This document shows positions 44,961 through 62,804 of a DNA stretch of 64,000 bases, piece after piece; positions within the stretch are counted from its first letter, which is position 1, and the number at the start of each line of letters is the position of its first letter. This stretch comes from Rhodosporidiobolus odoratus (lineage: Eukaryota > Basidiomycota > Microbotryomycetes > Sporidiobolales > Sporidiobolaceae), in assembly GCA_034387635.1 (NCBI GenBank), contig JAOANU010000003.1, positions 1,674,001-1,738,000 on the forward strand. Direction: 5' to 3'. A program made the translations under genes and the position numbers. A model generated the notes under the pieces. It saw only the letters and a program-made list of their open reading frames with translations, did not search any database and was not told where the DNA came from.

Positions 44961-45193
44961 TCAACAGAGCAGTCAGGTTTTGGGTGTACGTACGCCTTGT
45001 TGTCACTTGTAAGTCAGTATGGCGTTCAGTCTCCGCATAGCCATCAGCGGCGCCGCAGCTTCCGTTCTCTCTCCCCGCTTGTCGACCTTCTCAATATGGC
45101 TGCTTGTCCCGCCCACAGCGGACGCCGGACAGGTCAGGTAAGAACACAAGATGAATTTGACGAACGAATGTACGACGACTCCAACTCGGCTGG

Positions 45194-47270
45194 CTAATAC
45201 CCTCCCACCCTCTTCTCCAAATCCGCCCTCTCCTCTTCCCGCTCCGCGTATTTTACGCTGTAAGGCAAACTATTCTGCAACGCATACTCGTCCGGTCCAG
45301 CCGGATCATCCACCGCTAGATCATGCTCTACGTGGACGTGTACCGAGTGGGCGCCGAGACGGCCTGGGTCGCTCTTGCTCCCGTTTCCGCCGTCACCGAG
45401 GTGGAAGCGCAAGCCGAAGGCTTTTGAGCCAGTGCTGTTGGAGGAGTTGCCGTCGCCGCGCTCGCTCCGGGCGTTGAGGGTGATAATGACGCAGGCCATG
45501 TAGGCTTTGGGTCTGGGAGGGACAAAAAAAAAGGTCAGAAGAAAGAAAGTCAAGGAAGGGTGAGGGTGAGGGTCGGGTGTGGGGTAGTGGGTTCCGCTAG
45601 ACTCAGTCCTGGTCGGGACGGGGTAGAGAGGAGACGGCCTTACTCGAGGAATGCCATGATCAGGTAGTGGAGGGTCCCGACACGGATGCTGTACACGCTA
45701 AGGCCGACCAGGCCAGACTGTACGATCAGGGAGACCGTGTACGTTTCGCAGGCGAGAACGACGAGCCGCATGAGAGGCCTGTGATGTAGGTCAGCGCCAC
45801 AGAAACGGGCTGGCGAAGCGGCGAAAAACGCACGAGGAGCGGGCTGCCTCGCCGACGAGTTTCCTAGGCTTGTAGTAAAGATAGTATGCAAGGCTTGCGC
45901 TGTTGAGGTAGAAAAGTGAGGCTCAGGCGTTCGAAGCAGAGTCGGGGTGCAGACGCACGTAATAAGGAAGTCTGGCAAGCGGTCAAAGGCAAGGTCAGCT
46001 AGGTGAACTGGCAAAGAAAAAGCCAAAGCCGGACTGACCGACCGCCAAACAAGCTGCCACCCAGCCGTCCACGATAGGCTGCGTGTGATGAGATGGATCA
46101 GCCTTCCGTGGGACTTGTGAGAAGAGAGTCGACGTACGCCCATTTGTGCGAAAGCTGCGAGGAAAGTTCTGCGAAAGAGGGTGGAGCGTTAGCGGTTGTC
46201 AGACGACTATGAAGGAGTACAGCTGACTGAGAGACAGCAAAGCCGCCGACCCAGTAGATGCAGGCTGCAGAGCAACCGGATCTTGTCAGTGCAGGCAAAA
46301 GACCAGAAGCGAAAGGCAGGTGGCAACGGACCTGCGGCACCGATAATCATGACACTCTGGATCACACTCAGGACGTAGCTTGTCCGGCCACTGATCAGGA
46401 AGGTTCTCCACTGTGCATAGTGGACGAGGCAGGGTCAGCCTCGAGCGGCATCGACGATTTGACCAAAAAGAGACTTACCGCAAAGAAAAACTGGCAGATC
46501 ATGACCACTGTTCGCGAGGAGTTCGTCAGCGCATTTGCTCCGTTTGGGAGCTGGCTGAAAGCGGAAGGCGGCGAGCGGACGAACGAGTACCGCTGCAAGA
46601 GAGAAAAATGACAGAGGCCGCCGGCGGGGACGAACGGAGCAAGTACACAGTCAGCACAGCTGCTGCGGCTGCTGGCCGATTGGACGACGGAAACGCTCAC
46701 GTCATGAACGCGAAGCAAGTAAGCTGCCACGGCCATGCTCCTAGCCCATCTTGGTTGAGGAAACCCTTGACTGCAATTTGATAGCACCAGTGAGAATTGA
46801 AGGTCGTGTCGAGCGTACTGCTGACGACGAAGTAACCAACCAGGATCTTGTAGGCGATTCGGTCTCGGGGGAAGCGGGCGAAGTAGGTCGTGGCTGCACG
46901 AAGCAAGAGGGTCAGTTCACTCGGAAGCAGACGACGAGGTCGGGCAGCTACCATCGAAAGTGCAACCAGGCACATTACACTCAGCGGAAACGACAGGCCC
47001 AAAACGGGGAGCGGGAGCCGCATCGATACGAGAGCTGGCGACGGGCGAGAAGTGCAAGGCGGGGAAGAAAACAACGAGGAAAGGGACTGACCCAGCGCAT
47101 ATACAACGCCGCAAGACAGGCAAGAGAGGTAGGTCGCAATCACCTGTTCGATCGCTGTCTATGGTCAGCCTAGCTGCATAGGCTGGGACGAAGGGGACAA
47201 CGCGCACCACTGGAGAGATCTGGTGCGACTTAAGCGTGCGGAGAGCTGCCTCTCCCTCCCAGTCAAACAT
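45194..47270 (-). CDS. DUF6534-type seven-helix membrane protein 2
   Basis: Paralogue of the 38521 and 48062 genes. The ATG at 47270 gives MFDWEGEAALRTLKSHQISPV, spliced to VIATYLSCLSCGVVYALG. Later exons give TYFARFPRDRIAYKILVGYFVVSSTLDTTFNSHWCYQ, WPWQLTCFAFM, LHYLIMAFLE and PKAYMACVIITLNAR, with a tail carrying HSVHVHVEHDLAVDDP. The stop is at 45194-45196. Introns are short and frequent, often with GTCAGT or GTGCGT donors. It is most similar to protein 3 just downstream of its start, consistent with tandem duplication. Confidence 0.8.
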
Positions 47271-48061
47271 CCTGTATTCGCAACGGAGAGTGATCGTGAG
47301 GGAGAGTAACGAGACAGAGTCAGTGCGAGATTCTGCAGCGTCAGTTGACGATGAGAAGAGGCGTCAAGAATCTCTCCTCCCCGCTTCACCGCCTCGACAT
47401 GTCCCGTTTAATTGGGCGTCTGTCTCAGACGGTGATGCATTGATGAGAGGGTCTTGCGGGGGGACTAGACCAGACGCGAGCACAGATCGCGGACGTCTCC
47501 CAACAGGAGGTCAAGGGCGACTTGAGAAGGTCATCCTGGTTTTGTGATACTACGCAGGTCAAGCCCAACGGAAGAAGGTTGCTCAGAGCGTCAGCGAGCT
47601 TCATTATGTGGCGGTGTTCATGCTACCGACTGCGGAACATCAGCCTTCCTGTATCGGGTTCTTCGCAACGTCCTGTTTCTTTTTTCCACATCACCCTCTT
47701 CTGTGCAAGATTGTCTCTCAGCCAGCTATCATCGCACTGGCCTATTTGGCAGATGTAGACTTACAGCTGCAAGTACAGCTGCAAGTACGGCTGTAACCCT
47801 GCGCGTCGGCGTTTTTCCTCTTCCTGCCATACCGTCGCCTGCCATACCGTCGTGCTCTTCTTGCTTGTTTTCCTGCTGCAGAAGCTAACGAGGCAGCACG
47901 CAGTCGCTGTCATTAATCCGGTCATGGGTTATGGTACCGTGTACAGAGCCAGGTTATGAAGAAAGACCTATGGGAACTGATGTGGGAGAAGACAAGGCTA
48001 CAGCGGGGACAAAGTTCACGAAAAAATGTACCACAAATTCTAAGGAAACCAGATGAACCAC
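47271..48061. other. Intergenic between DUF6534 paralogues
   Basis: 790 bp; upstream region of protein 2 and 3' flank of protein 3. Short direct repeats: a 12-base CAGCTGCAAGTA unit near 47765-47790 and a 14-base CTGCCATACCGTCG pair near 47823-47850. No gene supported. Confidence 0.45.
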
Positions 48062-50192
48062 TCAATGCTCCCCTTCCCTCTGGACCCCCTCTCCCTCCGT
48101 TGAGCCCTTCTCGGGGTCCGGCCGGACCGTCGGAGAGAACTGAACCCGACAAGGAAATGGGTCCTGCAAAGCATATTCGCACGAAGCGGCGCTATCATCG
48201 ACGACGGCGTTACGCTCGACGTGCACGTGAACCGAGTTGGCGTTGGACCCCGAGTGGGTCTGTCGCTGAAGGCTCTGGCTGAGTTTGTTGAGACCGAAGC
48301 GGGAGCCAAGGGTGACGGGTTTGGTGTTGAGGGAATCAGTGTTAAGGGTCAAGTCGGGTTTGCCGTGCTGAACGCGGGCATTGAGGGTGATGATGACGCA
48401 AGCCATGTACGCTTTGGGTCTGACGAGGGGAAGAAACTGTCAGTTATGAAAGTCGAAAGCGCGGTCAGCCGAAGGACTGGAAACGCACTCCAAGAACGCC
48501 ATAATGAGGTAGTGCAGGCTATTCTCGCGCATGCTGTAAACGCTCAGCGCGACCAGGATGGCCTGGACCAAGAGCGACATGAGGTTGGTCTCGCAAGCGA
48601 GGATGACGAGCCGCATGAGGGGGCTGCGCAAGAACGTCAGCTTCCCCCTATCCACATGGAAAAGGTCATTGCGGCTCACGAAGAACGGATGACGTCGCCG
48701 TAGAGCTTGCGAGGCTTGTAGTAGATAAAGTAGACCAAGGAAGCGCTGCAAGAAGACGACAGCGTCAGACAGTGCACTATGGCGCTAGCGTTGTCGGGAT
48801 GAAGCGTACGTGATGAGGATGTCTGATCCAGCCGAGAAATGTTAGGTACAGCACTTGGTACTGGAGAAGAAGGCGAGTCTGGACATACCGGCCGCCAGAC
48901 AAGCCGCCACCCAACCATCCATGACAGGCTGTACGATGACAGAGGGCTCAGCTGGCTGTGATAGACCCCGGAGAGAGGTGAAGACGTACCCCAATCTTTT
49001 GGAAGGCTTGTAGGCTCGATCTGAGAAAAAGGGAGCAAATCGGAAAAGCCAGAGTGAGCAGCCCACTCGGACGCGGCCTGCGGTCAGAGAAGCACGCACT
49101 GGTGAGTAGCAAAGGCGCCGATCCAGTATATACAAGCTTTACAGGGTCGAGGAGTCAGTCCCTGCGGTAGCGAGGAGGAAAGAAACGTCGAGACGAACCT
49201 GCGCCGCCGAGGATGAGAAGGAGTTGGATGCTGGTCACGATGTAGCTCTTCTTACCACTGATTTGGAATGTTCGCCACTATTGTGTGACAGTGTGTAAGG
49301 AGATGTCAGCTTTGGTGGCGATTGTCGGCGACGAAAGAAGTAAGCGTACCGCGAAGAAGAGCTGGCAGACTAGGACGACTGTGCAGAGAGGTGAACGGTC
49401 AGTACATAGTACAGCCGGGGGACGTTGCGCACGTCACAGCACGGCAAGAGGGACGGACCGGTACCACTGCACAAGTGGAGTAAAGCCGGAACAGGAAGAA
49501 AGTGGACGAAGAAATGGAGGCGAATCAGAATGTCAGCTCAACGCCGCTGTAAGCAGTCAGCGGAGCGAGAGAAGAATATTCCAACGCACGTCAAGAAAGC
49601 AATGCTAGTAAGCTGCCACGGCCACTCTCCCAGATGACTCTGATCCAAAAACCCATTGACGGCGATTTGATAACACCAATGGCAATCGAAGGCCGTGTCG
49701 AGCGTGTTGTTGATGACAAAGTAGACGACGAGAAGTTTGTACGCCCATCGGTCCCGAGGAAATCGGGAGAAGTAGGTAGCGGCTGTTGCGGTTTTTTTGG
49801 GGGGGGGGGAAGAAAAGTCAGCCTAAACGGTTCACCGCGGAAGGCGAGACGGATGGAGCGGTTCGTTCGTGAAGAGCGGGAGAGCGCAAGGGGTGGACAG
49901 GCGTAGCTGCAGTCGAGCGTCGAGTATGAAGACCGGGAGAATGCGGTGATGATGGCGACATAGGCGGGCAGGAAATTTGGGCAAACGACTCACCCAGCGC
50001 GTACACCAGTCCACACGATACACAAGAAATGTACGTCGCAATCACCTACATCCCATGCATAATCCGCGGTCAGCCTCAGCAACCCGTTCGCGGACGGGAA
50101 GAAGGGAACTTGGGCGCAAGACGGACCATGGGAGAGATTTGTCGGTCCTTGAGCATCATCAGCGCTGCCTGTGGGTCCATTGAGGGATCCAT
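48062..50192 (-). CDS. DUF6534-type seven-helix membrane protein 3
   Basis: The ATG at 50192 starts MDPSMDPQAALMMLKDRQISPM, joined to VIATYISCVSCGLVYALG. The downstream exons repeat the order seen in protein 2 (a segment before FDTAFDCHWCYQIA, then WPWQLTS, SLVYFIYYKPRKLYGDV and NSLHYLIMAFLE), ending with PKAYMACVIITLNAR and a tail with NSVHVHVERNAVVDD. The stop is at 48062. An intron near 49790-49812 carries an 11-base G run. Same family and strand as protein 2; probable tandem duplicates. Confidence 0.8.
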
Positions 50193-50748
50193 CCTCGTTG
50201 CTCGTCACAAGTATGTAGCAGATAGACAGAGTAGAGTGAAGGGAGAGGGAGCGAGGGATCGTCCAGTAGGTAGTCCGTCCGGTACACTCCAAATACAATG
50301 TTGCCTCGCCCCGCCGGTGGAGAAGAAAGATTTGTGCTAATTGCACTCCGGCAGGGCGAACACGGGAGAGTTAGACGCGTTGTACGCTGTAGCGACTGGG
50401 CGCCTCGATAGAACCTGCCTCGTAAGGACGGGAAAGGCATCAGTCAGGCTCGAAAGAGGGAGTTAGCAATCTCGCCAGTCCGCGGATGATCGCGGAGTCG
50501 GCAAAAGGGCGGAGAAGGAAAAGTTCGGATTGGGAAGGTCAAGTGCTCGGGCTAGATTGTCAAGAATGGGCGTGGGTCGAGTTGCATGAAGCCACACGTC
50601 GTTCAAGGCAGCTAAAGGTGGTCCGACAAATAGTAAACATCCGTTCCAGCAGGTCAGAGTCGCACCGGGTCTATCCAGGTCGCAAGAAATAAAAGAGATA
50701 AGATGGCGCAAGGAAAAAAAGAAAGGAATGATGCGAGACTTGAGAAGC

Positions 50749-50801
<53 letters not shown>

Positions 50802-50896
50802 GCAGACCCGTCCACAGACCAACCCAAAACATGCTAATCCACGGCTCCGGCCAAATGTTCGTCTGAGTCTCACAAGTCGATCACACCTGTCGACGC
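50193..50896. other. Intergenic with GA microsatellite
   Basis: 700 bp between the start of DUF6534-3 and the 3' end of the Slm-like gene. A near-perfect (GA)n tract occupies about 50753-50798. The frames that cross it encode only Leu-Ser or Arg-Glu repeats and are not genes. Confidence 0.6.
50753..50798. repeat. (GA)n microsatellite
   Basis: About 23 uninterrupted GA units on the plus strand, in the 3' flank of the Slm-like gene. Confidence 0.95.
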
Positions 50897-53800
50897 TTAA
50901 TTCTCCGTCCCCCTCCTCGCAGCCTCCTCCTCTCCGTCCTCCTCCTCCCTGTCCGGCGCATCTACCACCTCTTCAAGCTCCATCACCCCCCTCCTCATCC
51001 CCGTACCCGCACCCCCGCCCGTAGACACGAATGCGTCATCGAGAGACGAATCCGGGATGGACAGGTCGAATGCGGGCGAGTGGGGTGATGGTAGGCCGAG
51101 GTCGGCGTGCTCGGGGTCGATGGAGGGAAGGGGAAGGGGACGTTCGGTGGGCTGTCGGATGGATGGAGCGTGGGTGGGTAAGAAGGAAGGAAGGACATTT
51201 CAGAACGGCGTTGATGACGAGGATAAGGATTGTGAGTCGACGGGGTGAAGAGACGCAGCCGATGCATGCAGCAGGGGCCACAAGACAGCGCATTAGGATG
51301 TAAAAGAAAGACGTACCTTCCCACCAGCGACCCCACCCTTGCTCTTCCTCTTCTTCTTCCCCTTCTTCAAACTCCCCCTAGGCGTAGCCGGCTCACTCGG
51401 CGTCTCCTCGCCTCCTCCTCCTTCACCACCACCATAGTAAGAATCCTGCGATTCCTCCCTCTCCCTCTCCCTTGCCCTCTCCTGTCCATTCCCAGCTCCA
51501 CCATGGAACCGTCCATCTCCTCCAACCTGGCCGGCGTCGTCGTCGAGGGGAGGTGAATCAAGAGAGGCGTCGAGTTGGATTTCCCTCTCCCTCTCTTGCT
51601 CTCGCTCTGGCTCAGGCTCCTGCTCCTGCCGTTCTCCTACCCTCTCCTCCCCCTCCCCCTCCCCGCCCCTCGCCACAGCGCCAAACCCCGACTGAAGCGG
51701 CGACTCCAAACTCAAACTCCTAGGACTCGCCACCGGCGGCGAGTTGAGGAGGACCGGAGAATCAGGCTTGGATCCCAATGTCGTAGTCTGGTTCTGCTCC
51801 CAAGCTGCGGCGAGACTGCGCACGCTTCCGCTTGTCGCCAGTCCCACAGGTCCCACACCCACGCCTCGAGCAGCAGGAGGAGCCGGCGAAGGAGGAGCAG
51901 CACTTTGACCTGCAAGAGACGACGACGCTGCCGAAGCCGAGGTTGAAGGTTGGATAGACGGCCGCCTGTACGACGACGGGAACGCTCCGAGGTCGCCCGC
52001 GTCGTTCTCGTCTTCCTCTTCCTCCTCTTCCTCCTCTTCATCGGTGGTCTCATCATGCGGCGGTACAGGTGGCGGGACCGGCGAACTCAACCCTAAACCG
52101 TCAAGCATCCTTCGTTCGACAGCGGTTGAAGACGAGAGCCCGCCCTCCTCATATTCGGAGAAGGTGGACGACAAGAGTGAGTGACGGTAAGACTCATCCG
52201 CTACTCCGCTTAGGTCACCTCGGTCATGGTCGTTGTCGTGGCCATTCTGGTTATCGAGGTGGGAGGTATAAGGAAGGTTTGAACCGTCCCCTGCTGCTGT
52301 TTCCGAAATGACCACCGAAGACCGGATCCGACCCTCGTTGAGAATCTCGAGATCTTCCTCTCCACCCTCTCCTCCTCGTTGCTGAGAGAAGGAAGATAAC
52401 GAGCTTTCGGTTCGTTCTCGGTCTCGAGGTGGCAAAGGAGGCGGAGGCGACGACGACGGGGACGACGAAGGCGTCTCTGCACCGCGCGGTGAAAGGGGTA
52501 GGGAAGGTAGAGCGGGAGAAGAACCGAGAGCAGGAGGAGGAGGAGGAGGGAGAGTTCGAGCCGGTAGTGCTGGAGGTGGAGGTGGAGGGGCGTTTGCAGT
52601 AGAGGTCGAGGTCATGGAGGAGGAGCGAGGGGAGAGGAGAGAACCTCGAGGAGATTGAACAAAAGACGGCGCAGGAGGGGCGGAGCAAAACTACACTCCA
52701 CCGTTCCACCGTTCCACCGTTCGTTGGTTCGATCGTTGAAAGTCAGCCAAAACCCAGCTCGACCCCAAGCAAAAAAAAACCTCAAAAAAGACAAAAGAAA
52801 AAAAAAAATGGATGAGAAAAAGGAAGGGAAGAAGGAAAACACGAAACGGACCTTGCTAATCTCCCCGACCCACTTTCCCATTTCCTCCCATCCCTCTCCA
52901 AGCCCACTCCCTCCATCCCCTCCTGCACCCCCTCCTCCTCCTCCCCCACACCTGATAACATGCTTGGTCCCATTTCCGTCTTTCGTCTCGATGATCGTAA
53001 AGACCGGTTCGAGGCCTTTCCCACCGGTATCTCCTGACGTAGAGGTTGAAGAGACGGAGGGAGTAGAGTTGTGCCCCTGTCCTTTGCCACCCGCGGGGGT
53101 AGGCATCGGACCAAGCGTACACAAAGCAAGATTGAGCGACAGAGACGGAGTCGAGTTCAGCAGCAGATGAGTAGCGGAAGCGGATAGAGGAGGTAGTTGA
53201 TTGTAAGAAGAAGAAGAAGGAGAAGGAGAAGGTGTGGGGGACGAGAGGGAAATGTCGGGAGTGGTGGGCGTTGAGGAGGGTGGAGTTGTGAGGGAGGGAG
53301 GGGGGGAGGGGTAGACGTGGAGCTGCCCGGTAGGGGTGAGGAGGAAGTAGGCTGTGCAGTTGACCGAAATGCGAGCACCTCGTCAGCAGTCGCTTGCGCA
53401 GCAGCAGCAGCAAGGCGGGTCTGGAAGAAAGCTGGCGATCCAAAAAAAAGAAAAAGAGAGAACGACGTACCAGGTTTCCAGCTTCCCCAGAACCCTCCCT
53501 TCCTCTCCACACTCCCCTCCAAAACAACACTAGTCCTCGGATCCCCCTTTCCTTCGTACTCGACATCGATCAGTCTCTTGGCCGGAGTGTCGGGAGGAAT
53601 CGAGTGGTTGAGCTTGAGGAAGTGTTGCCATTCTAGGTCGGAAGGGAGTGAGTCGACCGAGGCGGAGAGGAACATGGAGAGTTGTTGAGCTGAGAGGTGC
53701 GTGGAGGAGCTGCCGTCAAGGGGAGGAGAAAAAAGGATGGTGAGCTGTTGTCCTCGATCCAGACAGTCACGGCGGTCGCTCGAGCAGGAAGAACGAGCAA

Positions 53801-54911
53801 CTGCAGACCAATGTTGAACCAGTCAACGCACTTGACCCCCTCCCAAACCCCCCAAGCCCCTTTCACCGTATCAAACACGTCTTTCTCCTTCTTCTCGCAC
53901 TCGACAGTCCACCTCTTGACGACCTCAAGCAAGTCGTTTTCCTTGTCGACTTGCTTGGCAAGTTGTTGCTCGACGAGGGCGCGGAGGCGGACGGGGTCTT
54001 CGGACGGGAGTGGGGTCGCGGAGGAGGCGGCGAGGGCGGTGGTGAGACGGAGTAAGAGGGGGACGGAGGCATCGCTGGCACAGTGAGTTCAAAGAGGTCA
54101 GCGAGAGGGAGGAGAGAAGGGACTGTGAGGGGAGGGGAGGGGAGGAGGGCAACGTACCGCTCTTTTTGAACGGCGTCGATCAGTTTGGCCACCTCTTTCT
54201 CCATGAGCGTGATGTGCGTCTTGATCTCGACGCGCTGTGAATCAGGGCAGAGTCAGGACGTTGAGGTCATTCCGACACGAAAGGGTAGGAAAGGGAGCCG
54301 GACGAGGGAGAAGAGGAAAAAGGCGGTGCTGACCAGTTTCGTGAGCGGTCCGACGACCTGTTTGGTGACCTTTTTGGCCAAGTCGGCATGCAGTTCTGCG
54401 ACGCGGGTGTTTGTCTCGCTGGCTTCCTGGAGCAAGTCCTGCCATCCGTGTACGATGCCGGACTGAGGTGGGGTGGAGAGGGGAACAAAGAGGGAAGTTT
54501 CTTGAAAGGGAGTTGGGATGGGAGATTTTGAGGGGTGCGAGAGGGCGAGGAGGGTGGTCGAGTGAGAGTGGTGGGCGGTTGCTAGACCTGGAAAGGGGGG
54601 GGGGGGGGGGGGGGGGGAGGTGGGAGTGAGTGAGTGGCAGAGAGGGGGAGAGGAAAAGAGAGAGAGGGAGAATGAGGGATACCTTGAAACCAGGTTGCGA
54701 GTGACTTTGCGAGACGTTTGATCTCGTGTTGACGGTTTAGTAGAATGTCTGAAGGTTTGGGTTGAGCTGGAGTGAGGTGTTGATTGAAGGCTTCAGTGGG
54801 AGCCCGAGAGGCGGGTTCGAGGGGGGATTTGGGGTGACCGGGCGAGGTAGGAGTGGTCGAAGACGCATAACTCGACAGTCGGAGTAGACTCATCCGTAGA
54901 CTGGTGGTCAA
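50897..54911 (-). CDS. Slm1/Slm2-like F-BAR and PH domain protein
   Basis: In yeast, Slm1/2 bind PI(4,5)P2 at eisosomes and relay membrane stress to TORC2. The start is ATG 54911 or 54893. The N-terminal half is helical (RQHEIKRLAKSLATWFQGLAT, WQDLLQEASETNTRVAELHADLAKKV, RVEIKTHITLMEKEVAKLIDAVQKER, RALVEQQLAKQVDKENDLLEVVKRW), fitting F-BAR. A PH domain follows: VLEGSVERKGGFWGSWKPGAYFLLTPTGQLHVYP, then FTIIETKDGNGTKHVIRCG and WEEMGKWVGEISK. The C-terminal third is disordered (polyproline, acidic runs). The last exon is supported by a GTACGT donor at about 51316 and continues PTERPLPLPSIDPEHADL to TAA at 50897. Intron 1 holds a G homopolymer of about 23 bases (54594-54616). Confidence 0.8.
54594..54616. 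repeat. G homopolymer in intron 1 of the Slm-like gene
   Basis: About 23 consecutive G bases (poly-C on the sense strand), placed in the intron's pyrimidine-rich part upstream of its TTTCCAG acceptor. Confidence 0.9.
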
Positions 54912-55458
54912 GTTTCCCCTTTGGCAGTCTACTCTACTCTAGGTTGAGATGGAGTGGTGCAGGAAACAGAAAACTGTTTACTGTATATGTAACTGAAGGA
55001 GAAGACAACGATCAAAACAATCAAACTACTGCACTGTGTCTACAGTCCCTAGTCCCTAATCAGAGTCTACCCTGCTCTACTACTCGGCCTGCCCACCTTG
55101 CACCTTGTACGGCCCAAGCAACCACTCTGGCTCCCCCTCACCACCTCATCGCCTCCCAACTCGCGTCAATCAACCTACCACCACACGCGGACGACGACAC
55201 AGGTCAGCCACGAGTACACTCTACTCGATCACCTACACGCGCGTACCCTGGCTCCAGTCACGACTCAGCATCCGGGTACTCGGATCCAGGACAGTCAGCT
55301 CCACTTGCACCAGTACGCCCACTTTTAACTCCCCTCGAACGCATACCGGTAGGTACCCTGCCCACATCGGCTCTACTGATCCATTTGCAATCGCCTCCAG
55401 CCTTTCACCTCGCCGCCAAGGTACTTCGACCCTGTCCTTTCCTCCCTCTCAGCCAAAC
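54912..55458. promoter_or_regulatory. Divergent promoter, Slm-like / KAT6-like
   Basis: About 550 bp. A frame open upstream of the KAT6 start (from 55105) is in phase with it, so a longer N-terminus is formally possible, but its codons look non-coding. Confidence 0.4.
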
Positions 55459-60788
<5,330 letters not shown>

Positions 60789-61142
60789 GCTACGGCTTGG
60801 GCGAAGGGAGAAGGAAAGGGGGAGGGAATGGGTTGTCTGGTGTTCTTGAGTAGCTCTTCGGTAGTTGGGGAGAGAGGAACATTGTGCAGCTTGTTGTGAC
60901 CATTGTATATGCTGCCGAAACGCGGCGCCACGACCAAGCCTCGCCGCCCCTTCAGGCAGTGACGCCCGCCACCGCTGGGCAACAAAACAAAAAATGGCAA
61001 TGAAGGAGACAGTCGCATCGATAAGAACCAACTGCAACGTAAACGAGGGCGGGGCAGGTATCAGCCTCGACTCTTTGCCAGCCTACCTCAGTAAGAGAAA
61101 AGAGGCCATTGTCAAACCAGGCCTGGTATTGCGGCTGACCCG
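60789..61142. other. Convergent intergenic
   Basis: 354 bp between the KAT6-like and FAR1-like H genes; nothing recognised. Confidence 0.5.
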
Positions 61143-62804
61143 CTAAGCCTGCACCGGCAACCCATCTTTTCCTGCAGCCTCACGCATCGTACGAAAGAAG
61201 TTTGCAAGCTCTCTGCAGGCGTCGCTCGTTCCACCCCATTGCTGCACAACCTCGTTGAACCCGACGAGGCTGCCTTTTTCCATAAGCAAGAGGAGGAATA
61301 CTTCGTCGATTGACGACAAGCCGGCGAGAAGAAGGGTAGAAGAGATAGATTCGAGTTCTGTGGGGTGCTTGTATGGGAAGAGCGAGGCCAGGAAAGGTGC
61401 AAGCTCGGTTGAGAAGGCCGAGGTGGACGTGGGTGATGGGCGTGGGCGAAGATAGGATTCGACCGTGGAGGGGGCAGGGTAGCCGAGAGAGAGAGGAGGG
61501 CAATCCGTCGAGAGGGAAGGGTAGTCCAGAGAGACGGGAGGGACGTCGGACGGAGCTGAGGAGGAGAGTCGGCTGGCAGATTCGGTTCCTTGACGATGAG
61601 CGGGTAAGTGTCTCTCCTGTGCTCAGCACCACTACAGCGTCAGCACAGATAGAGAGAGCCTGACAAGAGCCTTGACTGACATTGGTAAAAAATTGAGGAT
61701 TGTTGGCGTACTGCCCAGCTGATTTGCGAATCGCAAGCTTCCATTGCTCATGCGAAGGACTGGGAGAGCGAGATCGCTTGTTGCGCGGGACGGCGGGCTG
61801 GGCCGCGTATTGCTGTCAGGGTGTGCCAGATCAGCATAGCATTGTTGCAGGCGGTTGGTCTACAGAACGAGAGAAGCCTTACCTCGTGCCGGCTTGGCTC
61901 GAACGCGACCTGGTCCGCGCGTACTGCCGAAGTCGGAGGTCGAGGCTGAGACGCAGAAGGTACATGGACTCTTTCGTCTTCGGAAGACGAAGAGTCGCTT
62001 GAGCTTTCGTCTGAAGAAGGTGAGGCGATTGAGCTGTGTGCGCTGCTCAGGGGGGATTGGGAGCGTGACGGCGGTCGTGGTGGAAGTGGAAGCGCTGTTG
62101 AAATGTCCTGGCGGTCGATAACATGAGCAAAGCGCAAGAGAACATCGCAGTATCGAGACCGAGACGCACTGGGTACCCTCTTACCAACAAGCCGGTTTTG
62201 CGCACCTCCCAGAACAAGGCACGGGCCGCTGATTCTCCCACATGCTTCCGGACATCTTCGATCACAGCGCGCTGCTGGTCAGGCCATACAAATGTCAAGT
62301 CGACGTCCTCCTTCTCGTAGCCGATTCGGAACCCCTCTCGCGCCTTGATCTGCCGAATTTCGGCCGTGGCCGCTTGTACGATGCGCTCCGCGGCTTGCTT
62401 TGCGTACTGCCTGGCTTCGAGTTTGAATTGGTAGTTTGATGCAACGGGATGGTTATGCTCAAGGCATGACTCGAGGGTGAAAGCCTTTTCTTCCATTCGC
62501 GACTTTTTCGTATGCCTGGCGAGAACGCGAAACGAGCACCAGCGCGTTTCGTCTTCCCGGTGGAGGTTGCGGTCGCACATGAAGCCGAACGTAGCCGTTA
62601 CGGCGCTCGACGACTTCCATTCGGCAAGACGGAACCCGGCGGATCCTGAAGAAAAGGGAAAGAAAGGTCAGCAGAAAGGGTAGTTTAAGGGGAGGAGTCG
62701 ATCGCACCTGCGACGCGCTGCAGACAAAGCTCTACAAAGTCCTTTGTCGCCCAGAGCGGCCACTCTGCCCCGACTTGCAGTAGTTCCACGGGCGGTTGAG
62801 CCAT
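61143..62804 (-). CDS. FAR1-like family member H
   Basis: Clearest match to the FAR1 DNA-binding pattern. Exon 1 (62708-62804) encodes the leader LLQVGAEWPLW with DFVELCLQRVA and ends in phase 1. Exon 2 continues GSAGFRLAEW (GF at 36-37), then C56, C69 (RWCSFRV), FTLESC and H96/H98 (LEHNHP). The helical middle segment (YAKQAAERIVQAATAEI, QRAVIEDVRKHVGESAARALFWEVRKTGLL) ends at a GTAAGA donor (near 62185). Then come a serine/acidic stretch, a basic block (RNKRSRSPSPSHEQW) and the C-terminal helical domain (APFLASLFPYKHPTEL, LAGLSSIDEVFLLLL) ending at 61143. No stops or shifts seen. Nuclear DNA binding is inferred. Confidence 0.78.

Noticed and set aside
45151..45477. Plus-strand frame over the 3' end of the DUF6534-2 gene
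   Set aside because: It is antisense to a conserved tail and last helix; no motif of its own.
50463..50873. Open frame with a long Leu-Ser repeat
   Set aside because: It is the translation of the (GA)n microsatellite and has no other coding support.
55105..55458. N-terminal extension of the KAT6-like gene by 118 codons
   Set aside because: The codons lack the C/G-ending bias of the gene and the stretch overlaps the divergent promoter; the ATG at 55459 fits better.
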